Shown piece by piece: positions 23,080 through 35,600 of a stretch of DNA of 64,000 nt. The notes beneath the pieces were generated by a model. It was not told where the DNA came from. It ran no database searches and saw only the letters and a program-made list of their open reading frames with translations. The DNA is taken from NCBI GenBank assembly GCA_021613375.1, contig CM038705.1, positions 9,385,095 through 9,449,094 on the forward strand. Reading direction: 5' to 3'. The translations under genes were made by a program, and so were the position numbers. Position 1 is the stretch's first letter. Each line of letters begins with the position of its first letter. The DNA is from Megaleporinus macrocephalus (Eukaryota; Chordata; Actinopteri; Characiformes; Anostomidae).

Positions 23080-23887
23080 ACATGCACACTTGGCATGATT
23101 ACAACAAACTTATTTAAACAAGTACTACCGGCCATATTTAAACCAGTTTTAACTATTATTAACACTTCTCTTAGCCTGGGTCATGTACCAAAATCATTCA
23201 AACTAGCAGTGATTAAACCTCTGATGAAGAAGACAAATCTCGACTATTTCTCGACTATACCTATTGCCTTTGTCCAACTTCCCATTATTTCTAGGTCTTA
23301 GAAAGAGTTGTAGCCCATCAACTCTGTTCTTAACTGCAGAAGAACAACATATAGGAAAAATTACAATCTGGTTTTAGGCCCCACCACAGCAAAGAGACGG
23401 CTCTAGTTAAGATAACAAGTGATCTTGCCTCTGATCAGGGCAACGTATCTCTACTGGTACTGCTCAATCTAAGTGCAGCTTTTGACACTATAGGTCACTC
23501 TATTCTCTTGGACAGATTAGAAAACATGGTGGGAATCACAGCAATATCCTTATCCTGGTTCACATCCTAACTCACTGACCAGTTTGAATCTAGTTACACA
23601 AAAGTGAAGCCCACATAAAACAGAAGTTCTTCTTTTCAGTCCAAAAGCTGCTCTAAATAAATGTTCAGATGTAATGTTAAACCTCACTGACTTTTCTGTA
23701 GTACCTGGTTCAGTAGCTAAAAATCTTGGTGTGACAACTGATTCAGATCTGACGTTTAATCAACACATAGGCAAAATTACAAGGACAGCGTTTCTTCACC
23801 TTCTAAACATTTCAAAATCAAGAAATATGTTAAATATGTTAAAAATTGGTACATGCCTTTATAACCTCATGGCTAGACTACTGTAAT

Positions 23888-25671
23888 CAGAAGTGTCAAA
23901 AGTACTCACATTCATTACTCAGGTAGAAGTATAGATACTAGGGTTTAAAAATCCTTCTGTAGAATTTAAAGTATCAACTTATGTTTTTTACTTAAGTAAA
24001 AGTGTAAAAGTACTGCTTTCAAAACTACTTAAAGTATAAAAGTAAAAGTAATGTAGGGAAAAAATGCCATTAAGGACAAAATCTTAGGCCACAGGGGTCT
24101 ATAGTGCACTAGCCCACCTCCCCCCAAAAAAATCATTCTTCTAAAAGCCATATTGACTATAATGTTATATTAAAATGTTAATGTTGATCAGTTTTGGATG
24201 CGCTAGGCTTCCTGTTTCAGCCACATATATGACCATAAAAAAAGTTAATGTATTTTAGTACAATGTAAATGTATTAAAGAAGCATATCTGTGTACTACTG
24301 AGCATTAACATGTGTTTCATGGAGCGGAAGATATGATGACTAGTTGTCTATAAGTATTGTAATGGTGCACAAACTTCAAAGGCATGTTATCAATAACCTT
24401 TACTGGAATGTAAATGTATATGAATGAAAAGATGAAATAGCAAACCTGCCAACCTAGGATTTTTTTTCAGCAACTTCTTGCCGTGGGGCGGCACAGCACA
24501 TCATCACATGGCACGGAGCGAGGTCAGGTACATTTGCACCCGGGCAACGGGAATCAGTGAATGCATGCTCATAGAAAACAAAACCACCCCAATTCAGTAC
24601 TCGAGTACAAAAATTTCACTCGAGCACAGAAAGCAGTCAAAGGTGATTCACATGGCGCACGAGGACAACTATTGAATCGAGAGTATAAAAAGGTGGTTTG
24701 AGCGCGATATGATGATAAACACGCAAACAGGACTTCTTTCTGTGCTCAGGAGTCTCACATTTACGCTCGCGGGAGGGATATTTACACACACAAATTGCTA
24801 AAACTTTACAAAAGTTTATGTTTTGCATCTTGTTTTTGAGTCGCCTAGTTTTGACATTGATAATTCACAATTCCCAGACACAGCCAGTTACCTCCTCCCT
24901 TTAAAACCAGTCCCAGTATGAAGATGGACTGAGAGACCAATTATGTTACTGTTGTTTTAATGGCTCCCTGGCTCTTCGCTTGTAGCCTGTTTGAAGAGTT
25001 TAAAACTAGCGCTACGATTAGTCAAAGTCTTTTGACTTTGAAGAGGGAGGAGCCGGGAAAGGTGGCAGGGTGCGAATTTGCGTCACGAGAAGGTGAGGGC
25101 AGAGGAGTGGTTTATATGGAGTGTGTAATGGTAGAGGGGAGGAGTCGGGCGTGGTTTCATAACTTCATTTAAAGGTGTTCTTGTTTTTTTTGGAATTTGA
25201 TTGAAGAATAAAAAGCGAGCATGGTGTCAGACTTTGACAGTCAGTATTACTGGTTAAGCAACATGAAAGAAAGAAAAGTAAGCATGCTTATAATAATGCT
25301 TGTTTTCTGTAATTTCTGAACTGATTTATTATTGTTGTAAAGTCGACTGTAATATATATATATTTTATTTTGTGAAAATTGTAAGAATTTTTAAAACTTC
25401 CCAAAATTAATCACATTATCAACAGAGATTTCTACTGAAGCATGCTAACCAGAAAATTCTGGACTGTGTTTTAAAGTAGGTTTGACTTTAGTTTGGCTTA
25501 TTTTCAGCTATTCAATATATTGAGACCAAGCTGGCCAGTTAGTGTTAAAAGCAGAACTGGACAAAGATTTGAAGAGTTTAAAACTAGCGCTACGATTAGT
25601 CAAAGTCTTCTTTTCCCAACAGGTTGCTGCCCAATGCGAAAGTATTTATACTTTGTTACTTGACACCTCTG
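23888..25671. mobile_element. Non-autonomous hAT transposon inserted in the L2 LINE
   Basis: The left end CAGAAGTGTCAAAAGTA and the right end, inverted, CAGAGGTGTCAAGTAAC resemble Tol2-like hAT termini. The flanks carry an 8-bp target duplication, ACTGTAAT (23880-23887) and ACTGTAAA (25672-25679), and removing the insert restores the L2 reading. No transposase is present. The interior includes a secondary 537-bp insertion (25032-25568). Confidence 0.86.
25032..25568 (+). repeat. 537-bp copied segment (copy of 27297-27826) with 41-bp flanking repeats
   Basis: From 25040 it matches 27297-27826 with, by eye, one base change and one TA-repeat unit. It is flanked by 41-bp direct repeats, 24991-25031 and 25569-25609, absent at the other copy. 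Confidence 0.85.
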
Positions 25672-26419
25672 ACTGTAAAGCACTGTTGTCAGGATGCTCC
25701 AGCAATTTGATCACATTAGTCCAAAAAAAAAATGTTATTGATGTTATTGACTTCTATATCCCTGCACTGGAGTACCCGCGAGCTTATTTCCTATTATAAA
25801 CCACCACTTTCACTCAGATCACAGGATGCTGGTTTTCTGTCGGTTGTGTTGAGTCTTGTGGGAGTTTCTTCTTGCCACTTTTGCCTTCTGTAAAGCTGCT
25901 TTGCGCAATGTAAAAAGCGCTATACAAATAAACGAAAATTGAATTGAACTGAATTGATGTAAAGATGTTAATTTTTAAATGTTTCTTGGAAGTGTTGAGC
26001 AATGAAATTGAGTTCCTCAGTTTAGAAGAACTAAAATGATATTTGGATGTAATATGTATTTGCATACACAAACACAATGAATTTAATAAATGTAAAGCAA
26101 TTACAGCTGTATTTATGTCTCAAGTGACAATAGAATTGGATATATTATAATACTGTTATTAATAATAATACTAATAAGATGTAGAAAATATGAGGATTCT
26201 TTATCTTAGTGTTTATTAGAACCGTTTACTGTCACCTTACTTTCATCTGTTCTTCAGTATCTAAACATTTTAGCTAGACTAGCCTGACCGTATAGAACAT
26301 TCCTCCATAATGAAGAAGGAACCAGTTTTAAATATATGTCTGCTATGAAGAAGTCATAGTCATATGATTAAATTGAACTTTGCTGACACTGTTCTGGTTA
26401 TGTGGGTGTGAGTTCAGAC

Positions 26420-26427
26420 TATATAAG
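26420..26427 (+). promoter_or_regulatory. TATA box of meprin gene 2
   Basis: TATATAAG, followed about 25-35 bp later by a probable start site near 26450 and a short 5'UTR exon. It lies about 260 bp before the start codon. Confidence 0.65.
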
Positions 26428-26449
26428 TTTATAACGCGAGCAGACTGAT

Positions 26450-26480
26450 GTTCTACACTCTGAGAAAGTCAGCTGATCAG
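26450..26480 (+). other. Probable 5'UTR exon of meprin gene 2
   Basis: The exon would end at ...GATCAG|GTTTGT (donor 26481) and splice to the acceptor TTTGCAG just before the start codon (26681). The start position is inferred from TATA spacing only. Confidence 0.45.
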
Positions 26481-26680
26481 GTTTGTGGCTGTTCGCTCTT
26501 TTCATAAGTTATAATTGTGCTAAGTTAATTCTGGATTGTTGTACTGGGCATGTATAGTTATGATGTGAGATTTGCTGAGATTAAATGTGAAATGTAAATA
26601 TGTTTGCCGACCATCATTATTGTTCATTATTTAAACTGTTTGTAGGCTGATGAAAAATCTTTTGACTGTTATTTGCAGTG

Positions 26681-29600
26681 ATGATGGATTTTCTTACTTT
26701 TCTCCTGCTGAGCTTGTCTATCTGCCCTGTGTTGTTAATGGTGAGTCTACTAAAGGAAACCTATTAGTGATCTTTTAGTACTTTATTATTACTACGATCT
26801 TTTTTATGTTTAATATGTCAATTATGTTCACTTTCTCCTCAGCCCCCACCAGCAGTGGAAGGTAAGCTTTTGTTCATGAAAATAACAGCTACACTAACAC
26901 ATTTATGAGTTAACATTTCTCATTTATAATTATGTATTAATGACTTTATCTCATGAATTAGTTCCTTCAGTGTGTTGATGTTAAAATACCAGTGTTAAGT
27001 TTGCCTCCTCCAAGTTTCACTCATGTTCATTGCGTCAGTACACATACTAACAGGCTTTTACGTTTTAAAAAATAATGTGAGCTAAGCAGAAAAACTAAGT
27101 AAGAGATAGTTGTGGTAGGACATGTCCCAAATGAAGCCATATTTAAGTCCAGTTTTGCGAGTTTGGACTACTTAAGGCAAGGCAAGGGAGGGGAACTCCC
27201 AAGAAACTTGGGGCTGGAGTTCTAGATGTCTTCAGATGCTGGGATAGAAGCCGGGCCCCCAGGTTAGCCAAGCAAATGGTGAGGAAAAGGTCAGAAGAAG
27301 AGGGAGGAGCCGGGAAAGGTGGCAGGGTGCGAATTTGCGTCACGAGAAGGTGAGGGCAGAGGAGTGGTTTATATGGAGTGTGTAATGGTAGAGGGGAGGA
27401 GTCGGGCGTGGTTTCATAACTTCATTTAAAGGTGTTCTTGTTTTTTTTGGAATTTGATTGAAGAATAAAAAGCGAGCATGGTGTCAGACTTTGACAGTCA
27501 GTATTACTGGTTAAGCAACATGAAAGAAAGAAAAGTAAGCATGCTTATAATAATGCTTGTTTTCTGTAATTTCTGAACTGATTTATTATTGTTGTAAAGT
27601 CGACTGTAATATATATATATATTTTATTTTGTGAAAATTGTAAGAATTTTTAAAACTTCCCAAAATTAATCACATTATCAACAGAGATTTCTACTGAAGC
27701 ATGCTAACCAGAAAATTCTGGACTGTGTTTTAAAGTAGGTTTGACTTTAGTTTGGCTTATTTTCAGCTATTCAATATATTGAGACCAAGCTGGCCAGTTA
27801 GTGTTAAAATCAGAACTGGACAAAGATGACATATTAAAGGAGACAGTAATCACATTCAAAATTCTAAATAAAGAATTGTCAACCGGCTCCTCTTGTAGCC
27901 ACCTACAAAAAAGGGGCCACAAAGAAAAGCATAGAAGTTAAAGGTAACCTGCATCCAACCTACTATGCATTAGATAATTGGAGTACAGGTCCACACACCT
28001 ATATTAAAAGTATATTTTAGTCCATATACAATAAACACAGCACCTAAAATCAGCACCAATAATACATACAAGAACTCCATCTTTAGACTTTACAACAGAA
28101 TCCAGTAAAGCTTTTTTTTCTTTCTAAAGTTTTTTTTGACAGTCTAGTAGAGTACATTTCATAATTAGTTCATGAAAATGTTTTATATATATATATATAC
28201 CGCTTATGAAGCGGTATTATAGTTTTTCTTACAAATCACTGTGAACTTGTTATAAGCATATTTATACAGGCTTATATATACAGCTTAATAGAAAATATTG
28301 GTGATGTAGTCAAATGATGTGCATGATAATCTGATTCGTAATTAATATGCATGCAAAAAATACAGCATTTTGACTATAACAGTACATATTATTATAGTAT
28401 TATATTATAATATAATAAATATAATATAATATATATTATAATATAAATAAATACATAAATAAATAAATATAATACAATATTATATATATTATATAATATT
28501 GTACAATTATAATGCATAGTACTATAATTGTACAACAACAAAACATACAGTTAAACGGTTACAGATCTAGCAGAGTAAAGATGGATTATGTTATTTTGAT
28601 ATAGATAGAGCCACAGTAGAGAGACAGTTTAATACATAATTTTATGCTCCACTAGGGAGCAGTTGCGTGTATGGCTCAGTATTTTTCAGTAAATTTTTAA
28701 AATCCATTCAAGCTTTCTGTCATGCGTGTACGAATCAGTGACTCCCGCAGCTCAGATGTGGTTCAGAACTGGAACATTTAAATAGTGTGCCACTACAGTA
28801 CTAAAGACTTTGACTTTTTGATCTGTTGAGCACTAATGACCAGTACAATGTAGGAGTGAGGGAGAAGCTAATTTCCAGTGTTAATTGCATGTTGAGGGTC
28901 TGCTAGAATAGATTTACATGCTTTAGTTTTCAAAAGATTTGTGTTCACTCTCTTTCTGAAAGGCTCCAATAGAGCAACCAATGAGCTCCGTGTGCTCTTA
29001 TTGGTTAGCTCGCCCAGTCTGTTCTGACTGGTGAATTGAAAATGGTAGTGACGTTCTGCTACAAGTTTTCACCCCTACAGGCCGGATTGTGTTATAAAAT
29101 GAAGTTATGAAAAAGTCTCTTCCTCGCACTCATTATGTGCCCTATTTAAACCACTCCTCTGCCCTCACCTACTCGTGACAAAATTCACACTGACATAGCC
29201 ATGGCTTTGTCCTGCCACATTTACGGCTCCTCGCTCTCTGCCACATAACAGATTCGGACTTCAGCGGCAAGCCCCGGTGATGTCATGCCTCCAGGCCTGC
29301 TTACTGGGGGGGCTTGGACCTGGATTTGCTGCTTCATGACACCATTTGTCGTGAAAGGCACTATAATCATGAACCTCTACTTGACTTAACATTTACCAGC
29401 TTAGAACAGAGCTCAACATTAAACAAGCAACTAAACAACTTGGCTAATCACCTTTCTCTACCCCAAAATCACTGCTCAGTCCATAACGTGAATCTACGTC
29501 GTCCCAACCTGAGGCTTTTCCAGAACACTTGATCAACCGACCGGCTTTTCCTTACAGAATTTGGACCCATCATATCACACCTCTGTTTCACACTCATCTT

Positions 29601-32600
29601 TGCCACGTCCTCTCTCATTGGTCATTCCCCAGTGCATTTCTCAGGTCATCCACCCAGAATTGGTGCAGCTCTATGGCTTCCCGTCAGGAATTCTCTGACC
29701 ACATAATCCAACTTGTAACTTCTCCTACCGTATGCTGGAGCTAGGTGCTTCGAGGGGGGTGTGTGGGGTGTAGCTCATCGTTAGCACACAGGTGGTGACA
29801 CAGACACGGACTAGGGCTCACACACTCTGCTCTCATGAGAGAGGCTCCACTATACACAAACATGAAAGAGAATTAGGTTCTCTTAAAGGAACAGCACTGT
29901 ATCTGTTACAAACTCATCTGACATTAGTCCTCTAAGACATACCACAGCTACTCCCTTCCCAATAAACAAGCCCAGGTTGGTGCAAGGAGCTTGCGTTTCT
30001 CTAAGCTGTGACTTTTGGGGCCTGGCTTTAAACGTTGGCAGTTGAAGCCACCCAGAACGACGCCCAAATTTCTCAGAGTTCCCCTTCCTTGCCCTGCTTT
30101 GAGTGGTCCACACTTTGCAAAATGAAGTTATAACTTAATAACTTAAGTTTGGGAGAAGGACCATGCCCAAATTCCTCCTCGCACTTATAACGTGCCCTAC
30201 ATAAATGAATATGTAGTGATGAAATTCGCTCCCCACCACTACCCCAACTCCTCCCTCTCTTTCAACTCCTACTCACTCTTTCCTCCGCAAGGGGGGGCCT
30301 GGCTTCAATATATTCAATATCAGCAGCCGAAGCCACCCTGAACTGTAACTATTTATTTACATAACTTTATACTTAAACTTTTGTTATACGATTGTTTCTG
30401 GATGCTCATTTTATTATAGCATTATTCTCAATTGTACAGATTTCCAACAACAAGTTTATATCTTTTACATTCTGGACACATCAATAGCTTTTTCTTTTCC
30501 ATTTACAGAATAAACTACTTATATAAAATATGAAATATTATGCTATATGTCATTATGTACTTTAAATTCTTTCAGTCAGTCATATTTATCTATTTTTCCA
30601 GGTTTGAACCTTCGAGAAGGGGATATAAAGGAAGTGAGTGGATCAGAGAATATTACTCAGTAATATGTTTTATATATAGTTATCTTGTGACTCTCTGTGG
30701 TCTCATGTTCGACTAAGTGTTAATTAAACCTGTTTTAAACTAGGCTAAATCTCGGCTTCAAAGGAGTGCGATCCTGGGAGACCAGTTCCGGTGGAATGGA
30801 TACATTCCCTACGTGCTGAATGAAACTCTCAGTAAGAAAATACATTTTGTACTGATATGTTTGTATTGCTTGTGTACCAAAATGTTTTGGGACTGCTGTT
30901 TCAGATATAAATCAGAAAGGAATCATTTTAAGAGCCTTCGAGCGTCTGAGACTGAAAGCATGTATTGACTTTAAGCCCCGGACAACAGAGGATGACTACG
31001 TCTCTGTGGAAAATGTAAACAGGTACGGTGAATTCTATACAATATTTTTATACTACACTTCTTATCACTAACAGAGTAGACTAAATCTTTGGATTAGAAA
31101 TCTATCCATTCCTAAGATCCACTAAAAAGTTTTGATGGTGTTAAATAACAAGTAATGCATTTGGTAAGGATTTGAACCCACACAACAGAATGAATCCCCC
31201 AACATATTAGGTAATCGTTATTATTGTAGTATCTTATGTGCTTTAAGGTATACATATACAATATTTAATGTCAGTCAACATGAAAGTTAAATACACATGT
31301 ATTTTACACCGTAATATTAATTATGGTAGAGGGCTGTCAGTAACACAACCTCATTGGAATATTACCATATTTTTTTCTCAGATATGCCTGACAATGTAAT
31401 TTTGTCAATTTTTGAAAAGTGTTTTTTTACTTTGTTTAAAAGTTTGGTTTTATGCCAAAAAAACTAAATGTTCTACATGCCCGGAAGCTCAACAGAAACC
31501 CAATATATGTAGGTTTGCATTCAAAGAACAAAATGCAATTAAGTTGCAATCGAGATGCAATTATACTACATTTTACTTCATGGTGCTTTAAATATGTCAA
31601 ATCAAATCTCAGTATAAACATTGTAATTCAGTCTTAACAGGGCAGAATTTGTAACAACAAAACATAATTTATGGCAACTGTCATGCCCCGCTCCTCTTCC
31701 CCTGTCTAAGCCCGTGTTTACGTTCTGTCAGTCCCATGTGCTTGTGTTTACATGTCATGTGCTCCTGTGTCTCCGCCCTTGCCCCGCCCTGTACACCTGT
31801 TCCCGATTATTGTTTATTTGCGAAGTGCGGACCACTAAGGCAGGGCAAGGCGGGGAACTCCGAGAAACTTGGGGCTGGAGTTCTGGGTGGCTTCTGCGGC
31901 TAGGTTTTGAAGCCAGACCCCCCCTTTTTGCCAAGTGAAGAGTGAGTAAGATTTTGGAAGAGTTGGAGGAGCTGGGGAGGTGGTGGGGTGCGAATTTCGT
32001 CACGAGAAGGTGAGGGCAGAGGAGTGGTTTATATAGAGCGTGTAATGATGGAAGGGAGGAGTTTGGGCGTGGTCCTTCTCCCAAACTTAAGTTATTTCAT
32101 AACTTCATTTTGCGAAGTGCGGACCACTAAGGCAGGGCAAGGCGGGGAACTCCGAGAAACTTGGGGCTGGAGTTCTGGGTGGCTTCTGCTGCTAGGTTTT
32201 GAAGCCAGACCCCAAAAGCTCCAGCTGAGATAGACGCACGTTTCTCGTGCCAGCCTGAGGTCGTTGATTAGGGAACGAATGTAACTATAATGTGCCTGGG
32301 AGGAATGAGGTCCAAGAAGTTGGATCGTGTGGTCTGAGAGTCCCTGAATAAGACGTATTTGATTTGAGGACAGACAGGGCTGACAAACAGCTAAATGGAG
32401 GTGTCTGATGAGGCTGAGAGCGATGTAAAGGCAGAAGGAAGGAGGAAGATGGCTGGTAAGTTGGTGGTGATGGCATCAGTTGCTGAAATTTGGAGCCAGG
32501 CCCCTAGAGTCCTAACTTGGAGAGATGCAAGCTTGTTGTGCTAGGAGTTAGATTATGTGATCAGAGGATCCCTGATGGAAAGCCATGGAAGCCGTGCCAA

Positions 32601-35600
32601 TTCTGGATGGATGTCCTTAGAAATGCACTGGAGAATAACCACTGAGAGGGCGTGGCAAAGATGAGTGTGAAACCAGGTATGATATGATGGATTCAGATTC
32701 TGTAATGAAGAGAGTCAAGTGTTCTGAGAAAACCGATGTAGGTTTTGTGATATGGACCAAGCAGTGATTTTAACTTAAGGTGGAGAAGCGTGGTAAGACA
32801 AACTGTTTGGTTTGCTAGTTTGATGTTAATGTTAAATAGTATTTGAATCGAGAAGAGGGAAGTTATAAGCAGGTAAATGTCTTGTCAAGTCAAGGTTTGT
32901 TTGCAGCAAATCCGGGTCCTAACCCCCAGTGAGCAAGCCAGGGGCAACAGTGGCAAGGAAAAACTCCCTCGGAGCAAGAGGAAGAAACCTTGAGAGGAAC
33001 CAGACTCAAAAAGGGGGAACCCATCCTCCTCTGTTTGACACCAGATAGCAAATTAATTACATTTATACTTAATGGATCGATGAATTTGGAGAAGTTCTAT
33101 CAGAGTAGCGGTAAAAGCAGCTCAGCGTTTGTAAAGTAGTAGTGATGAGACTCTAGGGGAAGGAGAAGAAAACGATTGTAAGTAAGAAAATGGAATCTTT
33201 GGAGGTGTTAGTGGTCATGTAGGTGATATCTCCACTAGACAGTAAGACGCTCCATAAAGGAGGCGCTGGATAAGACTGAAAAGATGGAATTGCAAACATT
33301 GGGGAAATCCAGATGGCTAGCAGAAAATGACTGAGTGTAGAGAAAGGGGTCCGAGTACTGATGGTTGTTGTGGCAGAAGTGAAGTTCTGTCTTTTGAATA
33401 GTTTTTTGAGGAGAAGAAGTCTGAGTGTGATTTGGAGGAGGATGAGTTCAACTAGTTACTAAATGTGACTGAAGAAGCTGGCGGAGGATTGAGGCAGGCA
33501 GGAGAAAGTGTAGTAGGTTGACCTGTAAAGAAATGCAGAGAGATAGAGGGAGAGAGGAAGGAGGTGGGAGGGAGGGAGGAAGCGAGGGATGATTGAGGCA
33601 AGCAAGAGGCAAGGCAGTAGTGGAACCTGTAAAGAAAAGGCAGGAAGATTAAGGGAGGTGGGAGGAGGGATAATTGAGGCAGGCATGGGGCACCATGGTA
33701 GGGGGACCTGTGAAGAAGTGGCAGAAAGATTCGAGAAGGGATGCTTGAGGCAGGCATGAGGCAGTGCATTAGGGGGACCTGTAAAGAAATGGCAGAAAGA
33801 TTCGAGAAGGGATGATTGAGGCAGGCATGAGGCAATGCATTAGGGGGACCTGTAAATAAAATGGCAGAAAAATTCGAGAAGGAATGATTGAGGCAGGCAT
33901 GAGGCAGTGCATTAGGGGGACCTGTAAAGAAATGGCAGAAAGATTCAAGAAGGGATGATTGAGGCAGGCATGAGGCAGTGCATTAGGGGGACCTGTAAAG
34001 AAATGGCAGAAAGATTCGAGAAGGGATGATTGAGGCAGGCATGAGGCAGTGCATTAGGGGGACCTGTAAAGAAATGGCAGAAAGATCGAGGGAGGGAGAG
34101 GGAGGAGGGAAGATTGAGGCAAGCATGAGGCAATACAATAGGGGGACCTGCGAAGAAATGGCAGAGATTGAAGAGGGGATGAATGAGGCAGGTAGGAGGT
34201 GCAGCAGTTGGGAGACTTGTAAAGAAATGGCAGGAAGATTAAGGAAGGGAATGGGATAAGGGCAAAATGAGAGAACAGGGGGACGATTGAAGGGAAGGGG
34301 AAGTTGGACGATTGAGGTGGGGGAGGGACGATTGAGGGAAGGGGAAGTTGGACGATTGAGGGAAAGGGGAGTTGGACGATTGAGGGAAAGGGAGGTTGGA
34401 CGATTGAGGGAAAGGGAGGTTGGACGATTAAGGGAAAGGGAGATTGGACGATTGAGGGAAAGGGAGGTTGGACGATTGAGGGAAAGGGAGGTTGGGCGAT
34501 TGAGGGAAAAGGAGGTTGGACGATTGAGGGAAAGGGAGGTTGGACGATTGAGGGAAAGGGAGGTTGGACGATTGAGGGAAAGGGAAGTCGTACGATTGAG
34601 GTATGAGGAAGGATGATTGAGTAGGAGAGGTGACTGAGCCCAAGAAGCGATGCTGGAAGAGGCAGAAACACACAGGTTTGTTGTATAACGTTGTGACGTC
34701 GGTGGCGTGGCCGTGCCAAAAGGTCATTTCTCAGAAGCTGTTCTGCAGCTACATAGTGACAACGTTTGTCAGTACATTGTTGTGACCTTTTGAAATCCTT
34801 CATGTCATCAATTATACAGTCATAAATGTACCAATAAGAAGTCATGGTACCAATAAGCGACATAATGTGGTAGCGAAATTGTGACAACACTGATTAGGTG
34901 ACATGAGGCATGACCTGCTATAAAACAACGCTGAAAGATGGTAGACAACGGTGTGACAACGTGTGTTCGCTGGAGCGTGAGAAGCCACGAGTGAGATCAG
35001 CACGGTTGAGGCAGAACCAACAGCTGCAGGCTGCAGTAGCCTGGAGGGAGCAGCAGGGGGGGCAGGGGTGTAGGGATAGACCTGTTAGACCAGGCGTCGT
35101 TCCTCCGGAACCAGCAGGAGGCGTGACGTCATCGGGGCGCCCAGGATGTTTATCTCCGACGGAAAGCAGAAGTGAGGAAAATATGGCCCAGACCATGAGG
35201 CAGAAGGGGAACAGGGAACGCGACATTCCCCCAAACTTGAAGCCAGACGATAGTCCAGTCCAGTGTTCCCGGAAGGCGAGATTTAGAGAGAGAGAAGAAG
35301 CACGGGGAGGCTCGGCAGATGCGGGGGGGCTCGGCAGGTGTGGGGGGGCTCGGCAGGCACGTGGGGCATCAACGCGCGGGCGATGCAGGGACCCACCGCG
35401 TGAAGCAGCCGAGGAAGCGGCTCGTCCGGGAGACGATAGAAACGGAACAGTCCCAGCGGCAGCGGTGATAAAGGACCCCAAACGAGGAGCAGCGAGGAAT
35501 AGCAGGAGGCAGGACGTGCTGCCGATTGGTGAAGAGCCAGCTGTCCGAAGCAAGTCTGTGTCAGCAGAGAGTAAGGAAGGAGCAGTCAACGGGCCAGTCG

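Larger units (their letters stand above)
23080..25960 (+). mobile_element. L2-type LINE fragment, interrupted by a hAT element
   Basis: RT wording appears at 23095-23301 (INTSLSLGHVPKSFKLAVIK) and 23674-23880 (VAKNLGVTTDSDLTFNQHI, then SWLDYCN in a shifted frame). The sentence resumes at 25672 (CKALLSGCSSNLITLVQ) after the inserted hAT. The 3' tail at 25840-25960 has the L2 form: 'taaagctgctttgcgcaatg', 'aaaaagcgctatacaaataa', then TTGAATTGAA-type repeats. Truncated 5' and frameshifted. Confidence 0.8.

Noticed and set aside
33590..34615. Regular repeats as a possible CRISPR array
   Set aside because: No unique spacers; adjacent units are head-to-tail minisatellites in a vertebrate intron.
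34054..34890. 278-codon minus-strand frame and overlapping + frame at 34287-34616
   Set aside because: Translations of the 71-bp and 24-bp minisatellites; both strands are open because the 24-bp unit is divisible by three.
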